DNA from: Diogma glabrata | Taxonomy: Eukaryota > Arthropoda > Insecta > Diptera > Cylindrotomidae | Direction: 5' to 3' | Length of the DNA stretch: 64,000 bases | NCBI GenBank assembly: GCA_963693315.1 | Contig: OY856186.1 | Location: forward strand, 84,569,496-84,633,495 | Shown here: positions 1 to 12,929 of the stretch, piece by piece | Layout of the letters: every line of letters starts with the position of its first letter | How positions within the stretch are numbered: position 1 is the first letter of the stretch | Program-made: the position numbers and the translations under genes | The notes under the pieces: generated by a model | Seen by the model: only the letters and a program-made list of their open reading frames with translations | Database searches by the model: none | What the model was told of the DNA's origin: nothing

Positions 1-1480
1 ATAAACTGATTATCAGGCATGAAAAATTATAATTTTTTTATTCATTGTTTATGAATAGTAATCATTGTTTTGTTTTTCTCAAAACTTTATGCCAACGTTT
101 TATATTCCACGACTAAATATTCATAAAAATTGATGCCTTAAAGTCATGAATATTACAATAATACTATAAAAAGTGGTTATCGGGAATAAACATTTATAAT
201 TATGTTATACAAAACTTATAACCTGCAATCATAGCTTTATTTTTATCCGTGTGTGTTATATATTCATTACGTTTTATTGTCAGAGATGTGGTGAAGTCCG
301 CATCAACGTCGCCAATATTTTTTGTGTAAAAAATTTTATTTTTGTTATTTTTGAATTATATTTTTGTTCTGTTGTATTGGACATTTTGACCACTATTTAA
401 TTAATTTCGATGGATTGTTTTACACCAACCATGCAAACTTTTTGCTCAAAACTTTTCTGAATTAGGAATTAATATATTTGTTCTCTTTCAATAATGAAAT
501 TCCAACTAAAATATTTGTTTTAAAGACGGCCAAATTAGCACTTGGCCACTATTTTATATTACTTAGACTATTTTATGACCTAGAAGTCATGAAACTGATT
601 TAAAAACTTCTGACTGACCGATGTATAAAGATGTCCATAAAAAGATTTCATTTAAGTCTAAATTAGTTAACCTCTACTCATTCTGCCATCATTCTATGTT
701 TAGTTTATATCAAAACACTTTTAAAAATGACCTGCAACAAAATTAATAATTTTGCAAATGAATGTACACTACACAAGTTGATTTCCCAAATCTCGTTGTG
801 TAATCTTCCCCATAACGACAGAAACACTGTTAATGTATCTCTGTTATTAACTCTGTTAATATATCAGAATATTTTCTCTGAAACTAATCAATTTGTCCTG
901 CTAAGAAAACAATATCTCATCAGTGAAAAGCTTTCAAGTTATTGAACTAGAAAAAAAAATTATCAAAAATAAAAAACAATAGAAATTTAAAGGAAATAAA
1001 TGAATTCCGTTTGTTCCCTTTATATTGATGACACCAAAACACTTCAATTGAATCGTTTTTTTAAATTTTCACAATTTCAATTGTTACCATCTATCACCAC
1101 CAATGTCTTCATCTAACGTTTGTATGAGATAAAATATGTTTTCTTTTGTGTTTTGTTATTTTATTTCCGTTTAATATAATTTTCTTATTTTTATTTTAAG
1201 AAATATCGTAAAATAAAATTATAGTGTAATGCTATTAATATTAGAAAAATTGTTTTGACTTTTTCATAAAGATGACAAAAGATTTTAAATTACGGTCATT
1301 GCACCCATTTTGATCTAGTTTTGCTATAAAAATAATGTTTCACGTAAATAGTTTATTAATATTGTGCACTTTCAGATAACAATTATTATGTTCAAAAGAT
1401 TAATTGAGATCCCATGCATTAAGATCAACCATCCCACCCACTCAACAAAAAAGTGGCAATTTAGCTCCTAATTAAATAAT
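1..1480. other. AT-rich non-coding stretch, nothing recognised
   Basis: No exon-like sequence with flanking splice sites, RNA gene or transposon coding motif was found. The only open frame of note (727-945, +) is a low-complexity 72-codon run without recognisable residues. I read it as intron or intergenic DNA. Confidence 0.5.
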
Positions 1481-1905
1481 ACTAGGAGGGCCCGGCGTGC
1501 TTCGCTACGCTTATAAATAAAGTTTTTGCGTAGACATTTTGTTGACGTAGAAGCAATGATTTCAAAAAGTAGTAATGAGAATGTTAGCATATAATTTTTA
1601 ATTTTTCTTTTTAAATATATGAATGAAAAATAATCAGAACTCTAGCTGATCAGTTCGGATATATGACAAATTAGCGATCAAATAAGTTCTCAAGTAAGCT
1701 TATTTGATCGCTAATTTGTCATATATCCGAACTGATCAGCTAGAGTTCTGATTATTTTTCATTCATATATTTAAAAAGAAAAATTAAAAATTATATGCTA
1801 GCATTTCTCATTACCACTTTTTGAAATCATTGCTTCTACGTCAACAAAATGTCTATGCAAAAACTTTATTTATAAGCGTAGCTAAGCACTCCGAGCCCTC
1901 CTAGT
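1481..1905. mobile_element. Foldback (inverted-repeat) element, 425 bp
   Basis: Two arms of about 206 bp (1481-1686 and 1699-1905) are near-perfect reverse complements around a 12-nt loop. The ends are ACTAGGAGGG and CCCTCCTAGT, and TAAT flanks both sides (1477-1480 and 1906-1909), consistent with a 4-bp target duplication. There is no coding capacity, so it is probably a non-autonomous foldback or MITE. Very few mismatches separate the arms (for example GCTACGCTT against AAGCGTAGC), which suggests a recent insertion or ongoing arm homogenisation. The transposon superfamily is not recognised. Confidence 0.85.
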
Positions 1906-2890
1906 TAATATATAAGAAAATAAAAAAAACAAAGAAAAATAATATAAACTCACATACCATTATCACGTCGAATCAATTCTATCTTTATCTGACAAATTTA
2001 ACAAACACATGAATTTTAAAATATGTATAAGGAATGTTTGAAGGAAATATGTTTGGCATGACAAAAACGACAACTCATATCCAAAGCACCACAAACATAC
2101 GAATCAAAGTTACCTGGAATGACATTCAAAGCACACTTGAGCGAATCTCTCAAAATTACTAAGGGAATTTCTATTTCATCATTCACCACATTCAATTCTA
2201 AATCATCATTTATTTCTTCATTCACAACATTACCATTCATTTCATCTATCATAAAACAAACAAACAACTCTAACTCTTAGAATACGATAAACTTTAAGAA
2301 TTAAATTTCATTTCGTTTTTGTATGTATGTAAACTTATAATGCATATGTATATAAAAAGTTTTTCGTATATAATAAATTTTTTATTTATGATCCGAAAAA
2401 TCTCAAAAATCTTTAAAACCTAACAATAATATGAAAATTTGAAATCAATCAAAATTCGAATAAAAAAGCCATAGGCTCCAGAAAGTTTTTTTTTAACGTA
2501 TTAATATATAAGATTTTATTTTCTACAGTGGCAGATAAAAAGTCTATTTTCAAGCAGGCTTAATCCTTGTGAAAATGGGTTTTTTCCTCTAGTGGAAAAA
2601 TTATTAGAGTTCCGTTTTTTATACGGAATACTATTGGTAAGAGTAAAACGAGTTTTTCACATTATATCGTATATTCGTATTAGAAAATACATTTTTTTTA
2701 TAGATTCAAGTAGGGTTTCATATGAAAAGGCTTTATTTCAGTATTCCTTAAAAATTTATTTTGGAATTTTACACTTTACCATATTTTGTATAATTTTGAA
2801 TAATGACGTTTTCTTCATTTTTTCTTACCTTTCGATCAGCTCCGAACCTAACTGATCGAAAATCTTCAAATGTATTTGGAATAATAGAAA
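1906..2890. other. AT-rich non-coding DNA around a Helitron-like fragment
   Basis: Apart from the fragment at 2016-2267 I see no gene. Open frames around 2592-2855 have no recognisable motifs. Confidence 0.45.
2016..2267 (-). pseudogene. Helitron-like protein fragment (cysteine/histidine motif)
   Basis: An 83-codon open frame begins with an acidic Asn/Glu/Asp-rich stretch and ends in LDMSCRFCHAKH. Helitron Rep-helicase proteins and their relatives commonly carry a motif of the type (L/M)N-x-x-C-x-x-C-x-A-x-H/W near the N-terminus, so this is probably the remnant of one such ORF on the minus strand. No Rep two-histidine motif or helicase motif lies nearby, so it is a fragment only. The match rests on one short motif from memory and could also come from another transposon gene with a CxxC-H cluster. 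Confidence 0.4.
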
Positions 2891-2939
2891 AATTAGTAAG
2901 TTCTTAATAAAAAATATATAAAAGTGTCACATACTCATA

Positions 2940-4200
2940 ATTATATTTATTAAGGGGGAGGGGGGATATGAGAAGGCGTAAAAACACTATTTAAAACGTG
3001 GTCAAGTGAGAAATCATTTGAAAGAGCACCTAATTTAGAACACATTACAATTTTTATTTAGAATTTTGCGGTTCACAGTTTTTGAGTTATTGTCAAAAAA
3101 GTGCGACTTTCAGAGCGTTCCCCCCTTACGTTTCGACGATGATTGACAGAAAAAATTATAAAAATTCAAAGAGCTAGGAAATTCGGTAAAATTTTAATGA
3201 AAATTATAGCGAGGTTTCAAATAATAATGTTTGTATGTGTTAAGAGGGACGGGGTGGAGAGGGTAAAAAAAACCTTTTTGAGACAAGCGAGTGGGGTATC
3301 ATTTGGAAGAGCACCTAATTTAGAACATATTGTATTTTTTTTTAGAATTTTTCAATGCACAGTTTTTGTGTTATTATAAGTGTTATTATAAAAAAAGTAT
3401 TTTTGTATGTAGAACCCCAACCCCCTAAATTTCGACACTTGATTGACCGAAAAAATAATCATATTTCATTTTTTTAGAATTTCGCCGTGCACAGTTTTTG
3501 AGTTATTGTCAAAAAAGTGCGAATTCCAGACCGTTTCGACATTGATTGTCAGAAAAATTTGAAAAAATTCACAGAGCTAGGAAGTTTGGTAAATTTTGAA
3601 TGAAAATCATACCGAAGTTTCAAATAATTATATTTCTATGTGTATAGGTGATGGTTGTGGGAAGTGTAAAAAAAGCATTCTTGACCCAAATGAGTGACCT
3701 AATTTAGAACACATTGAATTTTTTTAGGATTTCGCGATGCACAGTTTTTGTGTTATTGTAAAAAATGTATTTTTGCATGTAGAACCCCTACTCCCCTAAA
3801 TTTCGACACTTGATTGACCGAAAAAATAATCAAATTTCATTTTTTTAGAATTTTGCCGTGCACAGTTTTTGAGCTATTGTCAAAAAAGTGCGAATTCCAG
3901 ACCGTTTCGACATTGATTGTCAGAAAAATTTGAAAAAATTCACAGAGCTAGTAAGTTTGGTAAATTTTGAATGAAAATCATACCGAAGTTTCAAATAATT
4001 ATATTTCTATGTGTATAGGTAATGGTTGTGGAAAGTGTAAAAAAAGCATTCTTGACCCAAATGAGTGACCTAATTTAGAACACATTGAATTTTTTTAGGA
4101 TTTCGCGATGCACAGTTTTTGTGTTATTGTAAAAAATGTATTTTTGTATGTAGAACTCCTACTCCCCTAAATTTCGACACTTGATTGACCGAAAAAATAA
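2940..4200. repeat. Tandem repeat with 371-bp period, about 3.5 copies
   Basis: The phrase CCCTAAATTTCGACACTTGA recurs at about 3423, 3794 and 4165, a period of 371 bp. The last two full units differ by only a few bases; the copies from about 2940 to 3400 are more diverged. Each unit contains two related half-sites built on ACAGTTTTTG(A/T)G(T/C)TATTGT, spaced 250 and 121 bp apart, so the unit looks like an older repeat duplicated into a higher-order form. There is no coding content. It may be a local satellite patch or the internal tandem array of a non-autonomous element. Confidence 0.8.
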
Positions 4201-4204
4201 GAAA

Positions 4205-5729
4205 ATTTAAACAATATTTAAACAAGCTAGTGTAATTGAATCTTTCTTGAGTTACCATAAACAGTTTTGGATAAGATTTAAACTGAAACAACATTTTTTG
4301 TCATTTTTGATCAATGATTGCAATTTACTATTGACATTTACGATTAAATATTTATTTTGTTATGCGTCTATGGTCTGGCAATATAAAAACATTACAAGTT
4401 ACAACACAACTGTTTGTCAATTATTTTTAATATTGTGTTCTTTTACATTCACGGAACCCTTGGCGAGCGAATTCTATTCGCACTTGTCTGACTTTTTATA
4501 TAAAAATTTTAGTTGCTGTGGTATTATCATATAATTTTATTACGTTTTTTTAAACAAACCATGAAAAATAAAATATGAATTTTGAATGTTATGTTGTCGA
4601 TTTCTAATTTAATAATTTCTAATAAATGTCGTTTATAGTTTACTATTATAGAAAAAATTGTATTTCCTACGCAAGACAAAAACATTTTACTCAAGAAAAA
4701 GCAGGGTTTTCATCTCTTTTAGTAAAGTGTACTATTTCACCATTTATAATTTAAAACTTTTAATATAATTATAAAAATTGGCTAGTAAATGTTCATAACA
4801 TGCTTTGAGAATAGTTTCATAAATGAATATTTGTTCATATGTCGTTAGAAGAAATTGCTTGTTCTTCATAAAATATTTGATTTAAATAATTACTAGAAAT
4901 AATTTAAAAAATTTAAAATACTTTCGGAATTATTGTCGCTTATTTTATAAAAATTAGAACCACTACGAAGAACACATTTAATACTTTTTTGACATTTTAA
5001 AATTTAAATTGTTTTTAATTTATAATTTAATAGAAAAATTTGCGGTTGTAAATATAAACATTGAAAAAAAGAAGAAAAGTGAAAAAAATTCTCAATTTGA
5101 CCGATTTGCTACACGATTTTTTTTGTATTTATATATTACTGTACATATTTCACATAGGTATCTGTATACGGTATTGCTTTGTATTTTCAACGTAAAATAT
5201 TAAAAAGATGCTCAGTTGTGGTGCTGTCGTGCTCTAATTATTTTATGTGTTTACGTTGACAAAAACCATAAATTATTTTTTTTTGCCATTTTTAAAATAA
5301 TAATTATTGAATGAACTATTGTCGTGGTGGAAAATACAATTAAATGTTCCTTAGCTGCATTCAAAGTTATTGCGTGTGGTTGTAAATTGCTATTGATGGA
5401 CGAATAGGAACCAGATCGAAAAAATGCCAAACCAAATGGGTACGTGAATTATTTGGGGATCTAAATTCTAGTATTTGTTGAAAATCGGATACAATATGGT
5501 GATAAAATGATCCTGAGCTATTCCAAAACTTCTTGCGATAGAGAGCAAAAGACAGCCCATGCCACCCCTCATGCGTAGTTATTTTTGAACGAGAATTGAT
5601 TGAAGTTCCACAGGAATTCGTGTGCCTTTATTCGTTTAATTAGCTACCACGTCTCCTCATGCGACCATGAAGCAATTTTTTTGTGACCTTTTGGTTTGTA
5701 TTTGCTCCCGGTTGGATTGTATGGATTTT
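4205..5729. other. AT-rich non-coding stretch, nothing recognised
   Basis: Open frames at 4247-4534 and 5009-5203 are short and dominated by Phe, Leu, Ile, Asn and Lys codons, as expected by chance in DNA this AT-rich. No splice-flanked exon or repeat family was recognised. Confidence 0.45.
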
Positions 5730-6560
5730 CTAATTTAAAAAAAAATATTCAAAATAACTTGAAATATTTGGAAAAAAAATTTTGTTTACGAAACGCTTTT
5801 CTTTACTTCATTGTTATGCATACTGTAAAAAAATTACTAAAAAGCACAAAATAAAAATAATTCCAAAAATCAAATAAATTTTCTAAAAACCTCTGTAAAA
5901 AGTTCAAAAATAAAAATAATTCCAAAACTCGAATAGATTTTCCAAAAAATTCAAAATCGAGAAAATCTGACACATTCGTTAAAGAAAAGCGTGGGACGCT
6001 AATCCTACACGCGAAACATTGACGGAATTGCGACTACTATATCATTACTATTTACTTTCTATCATTTTGTGACTAGAAGCATCTCAAAGCATCATGTTTA
6101 GGATCTAACGTTGTCAATAGCATGCGGTTTTTATATAAGAATTTTGAATTATATTTTTTGTGTATATTTTTCGAATACTTTCTTTCAACGATGTAGTGCA
6201 ATGATATACTTATTTTATTTTTCATTCATTTAGAATCACAATTGATAGTAGTTGCAATTCCGTCAATGTTTCGCGTGTAGGATTAGCGTCCCACGCTTTT
6301 CTTTAACGAATGTGTCAGATTTCTCGATTTTAAATTTTTTGGAAAATCTATTCGAGTCTTGGAATTATTTTTATTTTTGAACTTTTTACAGAGGTTCTTA
6401 GAAAATTTATTTGAGTTTTGGAATTATTTTTATTTTTTGCTTTTTAGTAATTTTTTTTACAGTGTGCATAACAATGAAGTAAAGAAAAGCGTTTCGTAAA
6501 AAAATTTTTTTTTTCAAATATTTCAAGTTTTTTTGAATATTTTTGTTTCATTTTTTAATT
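5730..6560. mobile_element. Foldback element with about 310-bp arms
   Basis: Arms at about 5730-6040 and 6246-6560 are imperfect reverse complements (roughly nine positions in ten by eye) around a loop of about 205 bp. The 19-mer AAACGCTTTTCTTTACTTC lies at 5791-5809 and inverted at 6476-6494, and a third exact copy occurs outside the element at 7831-7849. There is no coding capacity. It sits just downstream, in transcription sense, of the Helitron-related pseudogene at 6690-7480, so the two may have moved together; that is inference. Confidence 0.75.
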
Positions 6561-6689
6561 TTTAGTCATCAACGCCTTGAACAGACGGAAATTTTATTTT
6601 GTCACGTTCTTATAAGAATTCAACACATTTTTCAGCACAGAACTTAACATTTTTTGGTGGATAATGCGTGAACTACCGCCGATAGACAC

Positions 6690-7480
6690 TTATTCCGATT
6701 TAATTTCCACATTTTCATTAGGACCTTCAGTATCTTCATTACTTGGGCCATGATTTGATAGACGAATCAAATCACGTTCATCAAGGTGTGCATTTTCATC
6801 AATAACAACGTCTCGGTACAATGGGTTATTTGATTTAAACCATTCTAAAGCTGCGATAAATTTAGTTCTGGAAACAATGTAGTCTCGAATAGAATTTGCA
6901 TTTTCTAGGCGTTCCGTTACTACTATAATATCAGCATCCAAGGTTGATCGAGGTAGAAACGTAGGAAGATTTGAAATGACGTCAAAAATGTCCAAGGCCA
7001 AAAGGATTGCTTGACCTTTAAATCCGTATTGCCCGTACATTCCAGAACACTTGACAATTTTAAGTAAGAGTGAATCCGAGACAAAAGACGTTGTTCAGCT
7101 TGAGAAAGTGCCTGAATTTCTGATGCAATGTCGCCGAGGTCTAAATGGTTCCAGTAAGCTTTAGCAGGTGGAGTTGTTTTGTTACTTCTTAAGTGTGACT
7201 TGCAGCGGTGACCAACTGTAAGGCGAACTTTATTTTTTAATTTAGGCGGCATCCAATCTGGAGGTCGAATTGGAATCTGGTAGTTTGACACTTGCTTGGG
7301 GTAGCACTGCTTCGTAAAAATATCACATACTTTGTCTGCAAAAGTGTTAACTTCAGCCTCAAAATCGTCGTATCAACAATTTTGAGCTGTGGTAGTAAGG
7401 TGATTTCTTCCTTCATCTGGCTTTTCTTCTTGACGTTCTTCTTCTTTACGTGTGCGTCGGCGTTGATATGCGTTAACATT
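6690..7480 (-). pseudogene. Helitron-associated protein remnant (DUF6570-like), frameshifted
   Basis: Three overlapping minus-strand frames read as one broken protein. The upstream frame holds a Lys-rich stretch, and near 7340-7270 another frame reads FADKVCDIFTKQCYPKQVSN before joining the 7291-6923 frame (RPPDWMPPKL, LSQAEQRLLSRIHSYLKL). A frameshift near 7040-7075 moves reading into the 7040-6690 frame (GQYGFKGQAI, ALEWFKSNNPLYRDV). The order 'E..L..R..PY.K, then G.YG.KG..I, then AL.WLK.NNPLY.DV' is, from memory, typical of the DUF6570 region in insect Helitron-associated proteins. Two frameshifts and no downstream Rep or helicase mean it is dead. The neighbouring foldback and the 19-mer at 7831 may be parts of the same element. 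Confidence 0.6.
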
Positions 7481-7483
7481 TGA

Positions 7484-10160
7484 TAACATACAAATGTTGG
7501 CCAAAATCGGCGAAAATTTTTGAAATTAATTGTTTATTTATCGAGAAAATACCTAATTTATGAACGTAAAATGCATAATTCTGTATGGTTTATCTATCGA
7601 TCTTTATGTTGTGCAAATTTACAGTCGCTACGTTAAGTAGATCGAGAGAATTTGAATATTTCCGATGAAAATCGATTTTTTTATTTAAACAACGAATAAA
7701 CAATAAAAATTGTTAGTTAATATGATATTCGTGAATTGTCATCAGATATACGTATGCCTGCAAAGTTTAATTCATTTTCATTGAATATAAGGCAGTCAAA
7801 TTAACGTTACAAGATTTGATCCAATAGTGTGAAGTAAAGAAAAGCGTTTAAAAAGTCTTGGCTCTCCATTTTACATGGCACAGTTAAAAAAAACAACACG
7901 GACAAAATTGGCACAACTTAAAAAACAAACACCATCGCCGAAGCACATAGTATTTATTATTTTATTTTTTTAATAATTTTTATTTTAACATCGACACAAA
8001 CAGTTAAATCACCGAATTTGAGGATATTTTATTAGATACACAACTCCATAGCCTCAAAATTATCTTCAAAATTGTCTACAATGACTTCAATAATTTTTAA
8101 CTTGCTTGCAATATTTTTCATTGCCAAGATTCTTGTCAAAACAATCACTGCAATGAGTCTTGCAATGTTCATTTCATGCTTTAAATGCATATTGCAGAGT
8201 TTTGCAATAGCCTATATGTGACTTTAGAAGTAAAAACCTTTTTTGACTCGACTATTACATCACATTTTTCCGTCAATTATAATTTAAAGTCTAACGCCGC
8301 AACAGTTTTCATTGAACGTAAATTGAACGATATAGTAAATAGATTTATCAATGATTTTTGCACTATCTACAGTACAATTTGCTATAAATAATGATCTGAA
8401 GGAAGAAACAGCGTTCTACATACTCTATGAGTGACCTCCACTGATCTAAAAGCGACAAACATGTTTTAACGCGCATTTATCGATTACTTTCATTGATCAT
8501 TCAAACATCAGAATTGGAAACCTACAAAATTTTATTAAAAAGTCCAAGTAGTTTAAAAAGAAGAGTTCATAATACAAATACAAAAACATATTCGTTGGAT
8601 ATTCGTTGTTTCACAGTTGACTTATTTTAGTCTAGGTATAGTCATCGTAACTTGCCGACTTGGAGGACGGTTAAGTTAAGGTTTAAAACCATTTTCTTAT
8701 AAATTAATATGAACATTCTGATGCAAATAAACAAGTAAAATAAAGAAACTTTGAATAAACTACAATATAAATAAATCGTCGACTTAAACAAAATCCGCAG
8801 CAATAAACCAACATTTGTTTTAAATATTTCAGATTTAACTCTTTAGCTAACTAATAATAAAATCCAAAACCCCACAAAATTAAACCCAAAAAATTGATGT
8901 AGACAAAAACAGCAATTTTACCAGATACAAATTTGGTTATAAAATTAGGAGAATTATATAAATTTCATTACAACGTTACACTGTATATCGTTTTTCTTTG
9001 TATAAATATTATACAACAAACTATAAAACTGAGCTATAAAACTCCTATAAAATCTATTTCTAAATAAAATAACTGAAACAATATATAAAATTGTTTTAGT
9101 TTTACTTTTATGGGTTTAACGTCAAGATGGAAAATGAAAATCATGGCGCCTTCAGTTTGTTTATTTCTGTTGTACCCTTTTCATAGCCCTTAAGCCGTTT
9201 GTAAAGATAATCAATAGATTATGGATTACAAAACGAAATTGATAGATTTGTTGAAGGATTTCATAAATATAGTTCAATAAAACCAAAAACCACTCTAAGT
9301 ATTCCTTTACGTTGAGTTTTATTTTTTATAATACATCAGGGATGTTTTTCTTGTATTATAATTTTCTATTTATATTCCCTCTATCTCTAAAATCCAATCC
9401 AATCCAACAACAAAAACATTTGGCTAACTTTTTCTTAATGAAAAATTCAAATACTTATTACATTTTATTTTTATCACTAATGCAACATGCATAAATCGAA
9501 GTTTTACATTTATTTTAAGATTGCACCCACAAACTTTTATGTGCCAAAAATAAAAAAATATTTTTATATTTTTTCGATTTCAATTTTCTTACAAAATTTC
9601 TTTAAAATATTTTTGAAATAATTTTTTTTTTGTGCTCTGAAAAGAAAAAAAATTATCAAAAGGAGTAAACTCAAGAAAAAACTTATAAATTTATAAACAT
9701 TTGCTTAAATATAGCAAGTTTAAACATCTCTGATTTGTTGGAAATAAGTTTAAAAAAAAATTGAAAGCTTTTAGAAAAATCGTTTTTCTGAATTTCTTAT
9801 CTTTTTGAGAAACATTTTAAATTATTCTGTATTAACGTTGGTGGGCTGATAAAATTTTAATGAGAATTGCATAAAGCTTTTATTTCATGATAATGTTTAT
9901 ATCCTGGTAGTTTTATTACTCACGATTTTAATGCAAAATGAACATAAAGATTTTTTGTAATCACAGTAAAATCTTTTAGTTGAAGTGTAAACTTTAAACA
10001 CAAAAATATACAGTTTCTATTTCCTTTAAGAAAAACTAAATTTATTTAAACTAAAGCATTTTTTTTATTAAATAGTTTTGTGTAGTAGGAATTACAGTTT
10101 TTGTTACAATAGCACATAGATACATTTTGAAACCTAGGTTACACCACAATAGTAGATTGT
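7484..10160. other. Long AT-rich non-coding stretch
   Basis: No coding motif, RNA gene or strong repeat was found. An exact 19-mer shared with the foldback element is at 7831-7849. Open frames at 8185-8391 and 9312-9494 lack recognisable motifs. Probably intron or intergenic DNA. Confidence 0.45.
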
Positions 10161-10263
10161 ATTACTAGTGCGAATGCGATTGCCAAACAAGAGTTAGTTT
10201 GCCGCACGACCGCAGGGATTGCGGCAATATCTCGCGTTTGGAAAACGCATTCGCACTAGTAAT
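10161..10263. mobile_element. Short GC-rich hairpin, probable MITE
   Basis: The ends ATTACTAGTGCGAATGCG and its exact complement CGCATTCGCACTAGTAAT pair perfectly over 18 bp. A GCCGC/GCGGC pair and a CCAAAC/GTTTGG pair lie inside, giving a nested hairpin of 103 bp that is much richer in GC than its surroundings. It is most simply a miniature inverted-repeat element, and the intact termini suggest it is fairly young. Confidence 0.7.
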
Positions 10264-10890
10264 ACACACTATTTTTTGTAACAAGTGCATAAAATTTATA
10301 AATATTTATTTAATTGTTCATATAATCATTTATTTAACAAAGTTATAAACAAATTTAAGATTTTTAAATAATTAAAGTGCGCCATCTTCGTTGTAATAGT
10401 TGTAAATAATAAGAACCAAATTACTTTTAAAAAATAAACATAAGAATCCAACTAAAAAAACATAGTAATCCAGCTAAGCTGTCAAAATTGTAAACTTTGA
10501 AAACCCAAATAAATTGTTTTTTCTTGCAATTCAAATGATGCAATGTGTTTATGTTGTTTTTACTATATAGTAAGTTATTTAAATTATTATTTTGATATTT
10601 TAGTGCTATAAAAATATTATATATAGGATAGATTTTAGACTAATTTAACTACAAATCTCACATGCAGGCGGCGTACGTGCCAGGCTTACAAAATATTTTG
10701 TGGTCATATGTGCGGAAAAGTAGTTTTTTCTTTTATTCTATTCTAGTACAAAATTGAATATTTTTTATGCATGTGTTACAAAAAATACATTTTGAGATGT
10801 TGATGCATTTAAATTTTTTTTTAAGAATGAATATAATTAAAACATAATTTAAAAGAAATTTCCATACTTTATTATGGATTCGTTTTATTC
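10264..10890. other. AT-rich non-coding stretch
   Basis: Nothing recognised between the hairpin and the 3' part of the LINE remnant. Confidence 0.45.
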
Positions 10891-10899
10891 CAGCAAACT

Positions 10900-11873
10900 G
10901 CGATTCATTGTATGAGTAAATATCCCCAGATACTCCTTACTTACCAACAATCCGTACAGCACGCTTTTGAACAGAGTTCCAAAGAATCAGAAAACAGTTG
11001 CCAATTTCGACAACAATATTATTTACAAGGATGAATATATAGAACTGATAAATGTCGGGTGAAAGATTTTTTACATCTACATGTAGAGTTTTCTTGACGC
11101 GATCTTTGCCATCGCCATTATATGATCATTCCCGATTAGGTCATTAGAAATTGTGACTCCCAATTAACGAATGCTTTCACGTGTGTGAAAGTTATTTGTT
11201 TGTCACGCCAACTTAGAACTCAAATTTTGATCTGGAAATAAATAAAATTTGTGTTTAGATGGAATTAAAATTAATTATTTTTTGTGACTGTTTTTTTTTT
11301 AACGAGAACCTAGAAAAATCGTTGATTCGCGTAACTGGCAGCTTTATCTAGGTCCTCGTTTACATTTATGACCACATCTTCATGCATTTTACCTTCTGGA
11401 TATAGCGTGATGAATGACGAGTACATACGTTCATCAGCAAAACTATTATTTGGGTTTCTGGTGATTTCCAACACCTCGTTGGTATAAATTAAAAATGAAA
11501 TGGTGAGCAAAACTGAGCATTGGGGTGCACCAGCGTTAATGAATGTAGAAATAGAAGAAAAGACATTTATAGATACTGATATTAATTGGATAAGCAGGAA
11601 CTGTTGAATCATCATCACGACACCGGAATGAAATCCGTACGCAACAAGCTTGTGGATTACGTTTGTATGCCAGATTTGATCAAATGCTTTTGAGATGTCT
11701 AATGCGATAACATATGGTTCACCATCCTTATCAATAACTTTGTTCCAACGATGTGCTACATTGTTCAACCGATCGGTTGTTGATCTTTTGTTTCTATAAA
11801 GGTATTGCCTTTCTTTCTTTTTGTCGTTTACAGTCCATGAAGAGCTTTTACCATCTATGCAATCACCATTCAT
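10900..11873 (-). pseudogene. LINE reverse transcriptase remnant, minus strand
   Basis: The 187-codon frame at 11310-11873 carries the RT core of a Jockey/CR1-type LINE: ALDISKAFDQIWH (motif A), a degraded INAGAPQCSVL (usually NAGVPQGSVL) and NSFADERMY, where the catalytic FADD has become FADE. Past its stop, the minus strand to about 10900 still shows LINE-like phrases in other frames (a VTISNDL-like stretch, then QKRAVRIVG), so the remnant continues about 400 bp. No endonuclease domain or poly(A) is visible. The mutated active site and the frameshifts make it non-functional. It resembles, but is clearly older than, the LINE at 49.7-52.7 kb. Confidence 0.85.
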
Positions 11874-11879
11874 TCATTT

Positions 11880-12900
11880 CGTTTCATGACTAGTTTGCAC
11901 GAAGAGGTTTTAGCTGGGACGCTGTTTTTTATCATTTTATATAAAGGAGCCTTTTTTACATGAACAAAATATCAAATTCGGTTGGATTTAATGAATTCGA
12001 TTACATTGCAGCTTCCAAGGAACTGTCTGACTTCATGATTCATGCGAATTTTATTCTGATTTTCGGCAACTTTATATGGACCATAAATTGTTCGTATGAT
12101 CTTTCTCTCGAATATTGATTGAATTCTACTATCAGCAGTAGTCAGTCGCTAGCTTTCACTTCTAAAGTGTAATTCACACTGGACCTGCTAGTAAGTCACT
12201 AGCAGAATGCAAACATAGGAATGCGTGCCTAGCGAGGTTTTTGTTCCAGAGAGCTTCAGCCATATGTGTCCAAAAACTAATTTCCCTTAGTTCAGTACAA
12301 ATAATCAGATATGCACGCAAATGAGACAGAGTAAACGGGATGAAATAAACAAAGATAAAGAACAGGGACTCTGATGACCCCAAAGGTCGAAGAAACTGAA
12401 ATCATCACACACACAATAATAAAACTACAATTACTTTACATTTAACAAATATTAGATAAATGTGTCACTCACCCCATGATTTTCCAGGATCCAACCCTTC
12501 ATATCTCCTTAATTCAGCATATCATTATTAAATGATTATACACATTCTCAACCTCAATGTTTTAAAATATATTTTATATTTTCTATTCTTTATTTGTAAT
12601 CGAATTCACTAACATCCTTGGTATCTCGAAAAACTTTCTTAGCATCCAATACCATCTCAACCGCATTTGCTTGAGCTAGGAAACACAAGTTTCAAATACT
12701 GACAATGCACGATTCAGCTGTAAAAATTATTCTCCAGAGCTTGCATTTTTAAACACCGTTATGTAATTATATACATATATACGCAATGGTTTTAAACATA
12801 CAAAGCTCTCCCCATGCAGTATGAGTAGTATTTATGAATTCTGTTTTATCTGTCTCAAAGTCATCGCAAAAAACATGACATTCTCTTAAAGACACAATTG
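11880..12900. other. Non-coding stretch between two LINE remnants
   Basis: No conserved frame was recognised. Parts could be further LINE debris, but I could not align any of it convincingly. Confidence 0.35.
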
Positions 12901-12929
12901 ATAATATCCTCATCACCGCATTTAATGCA

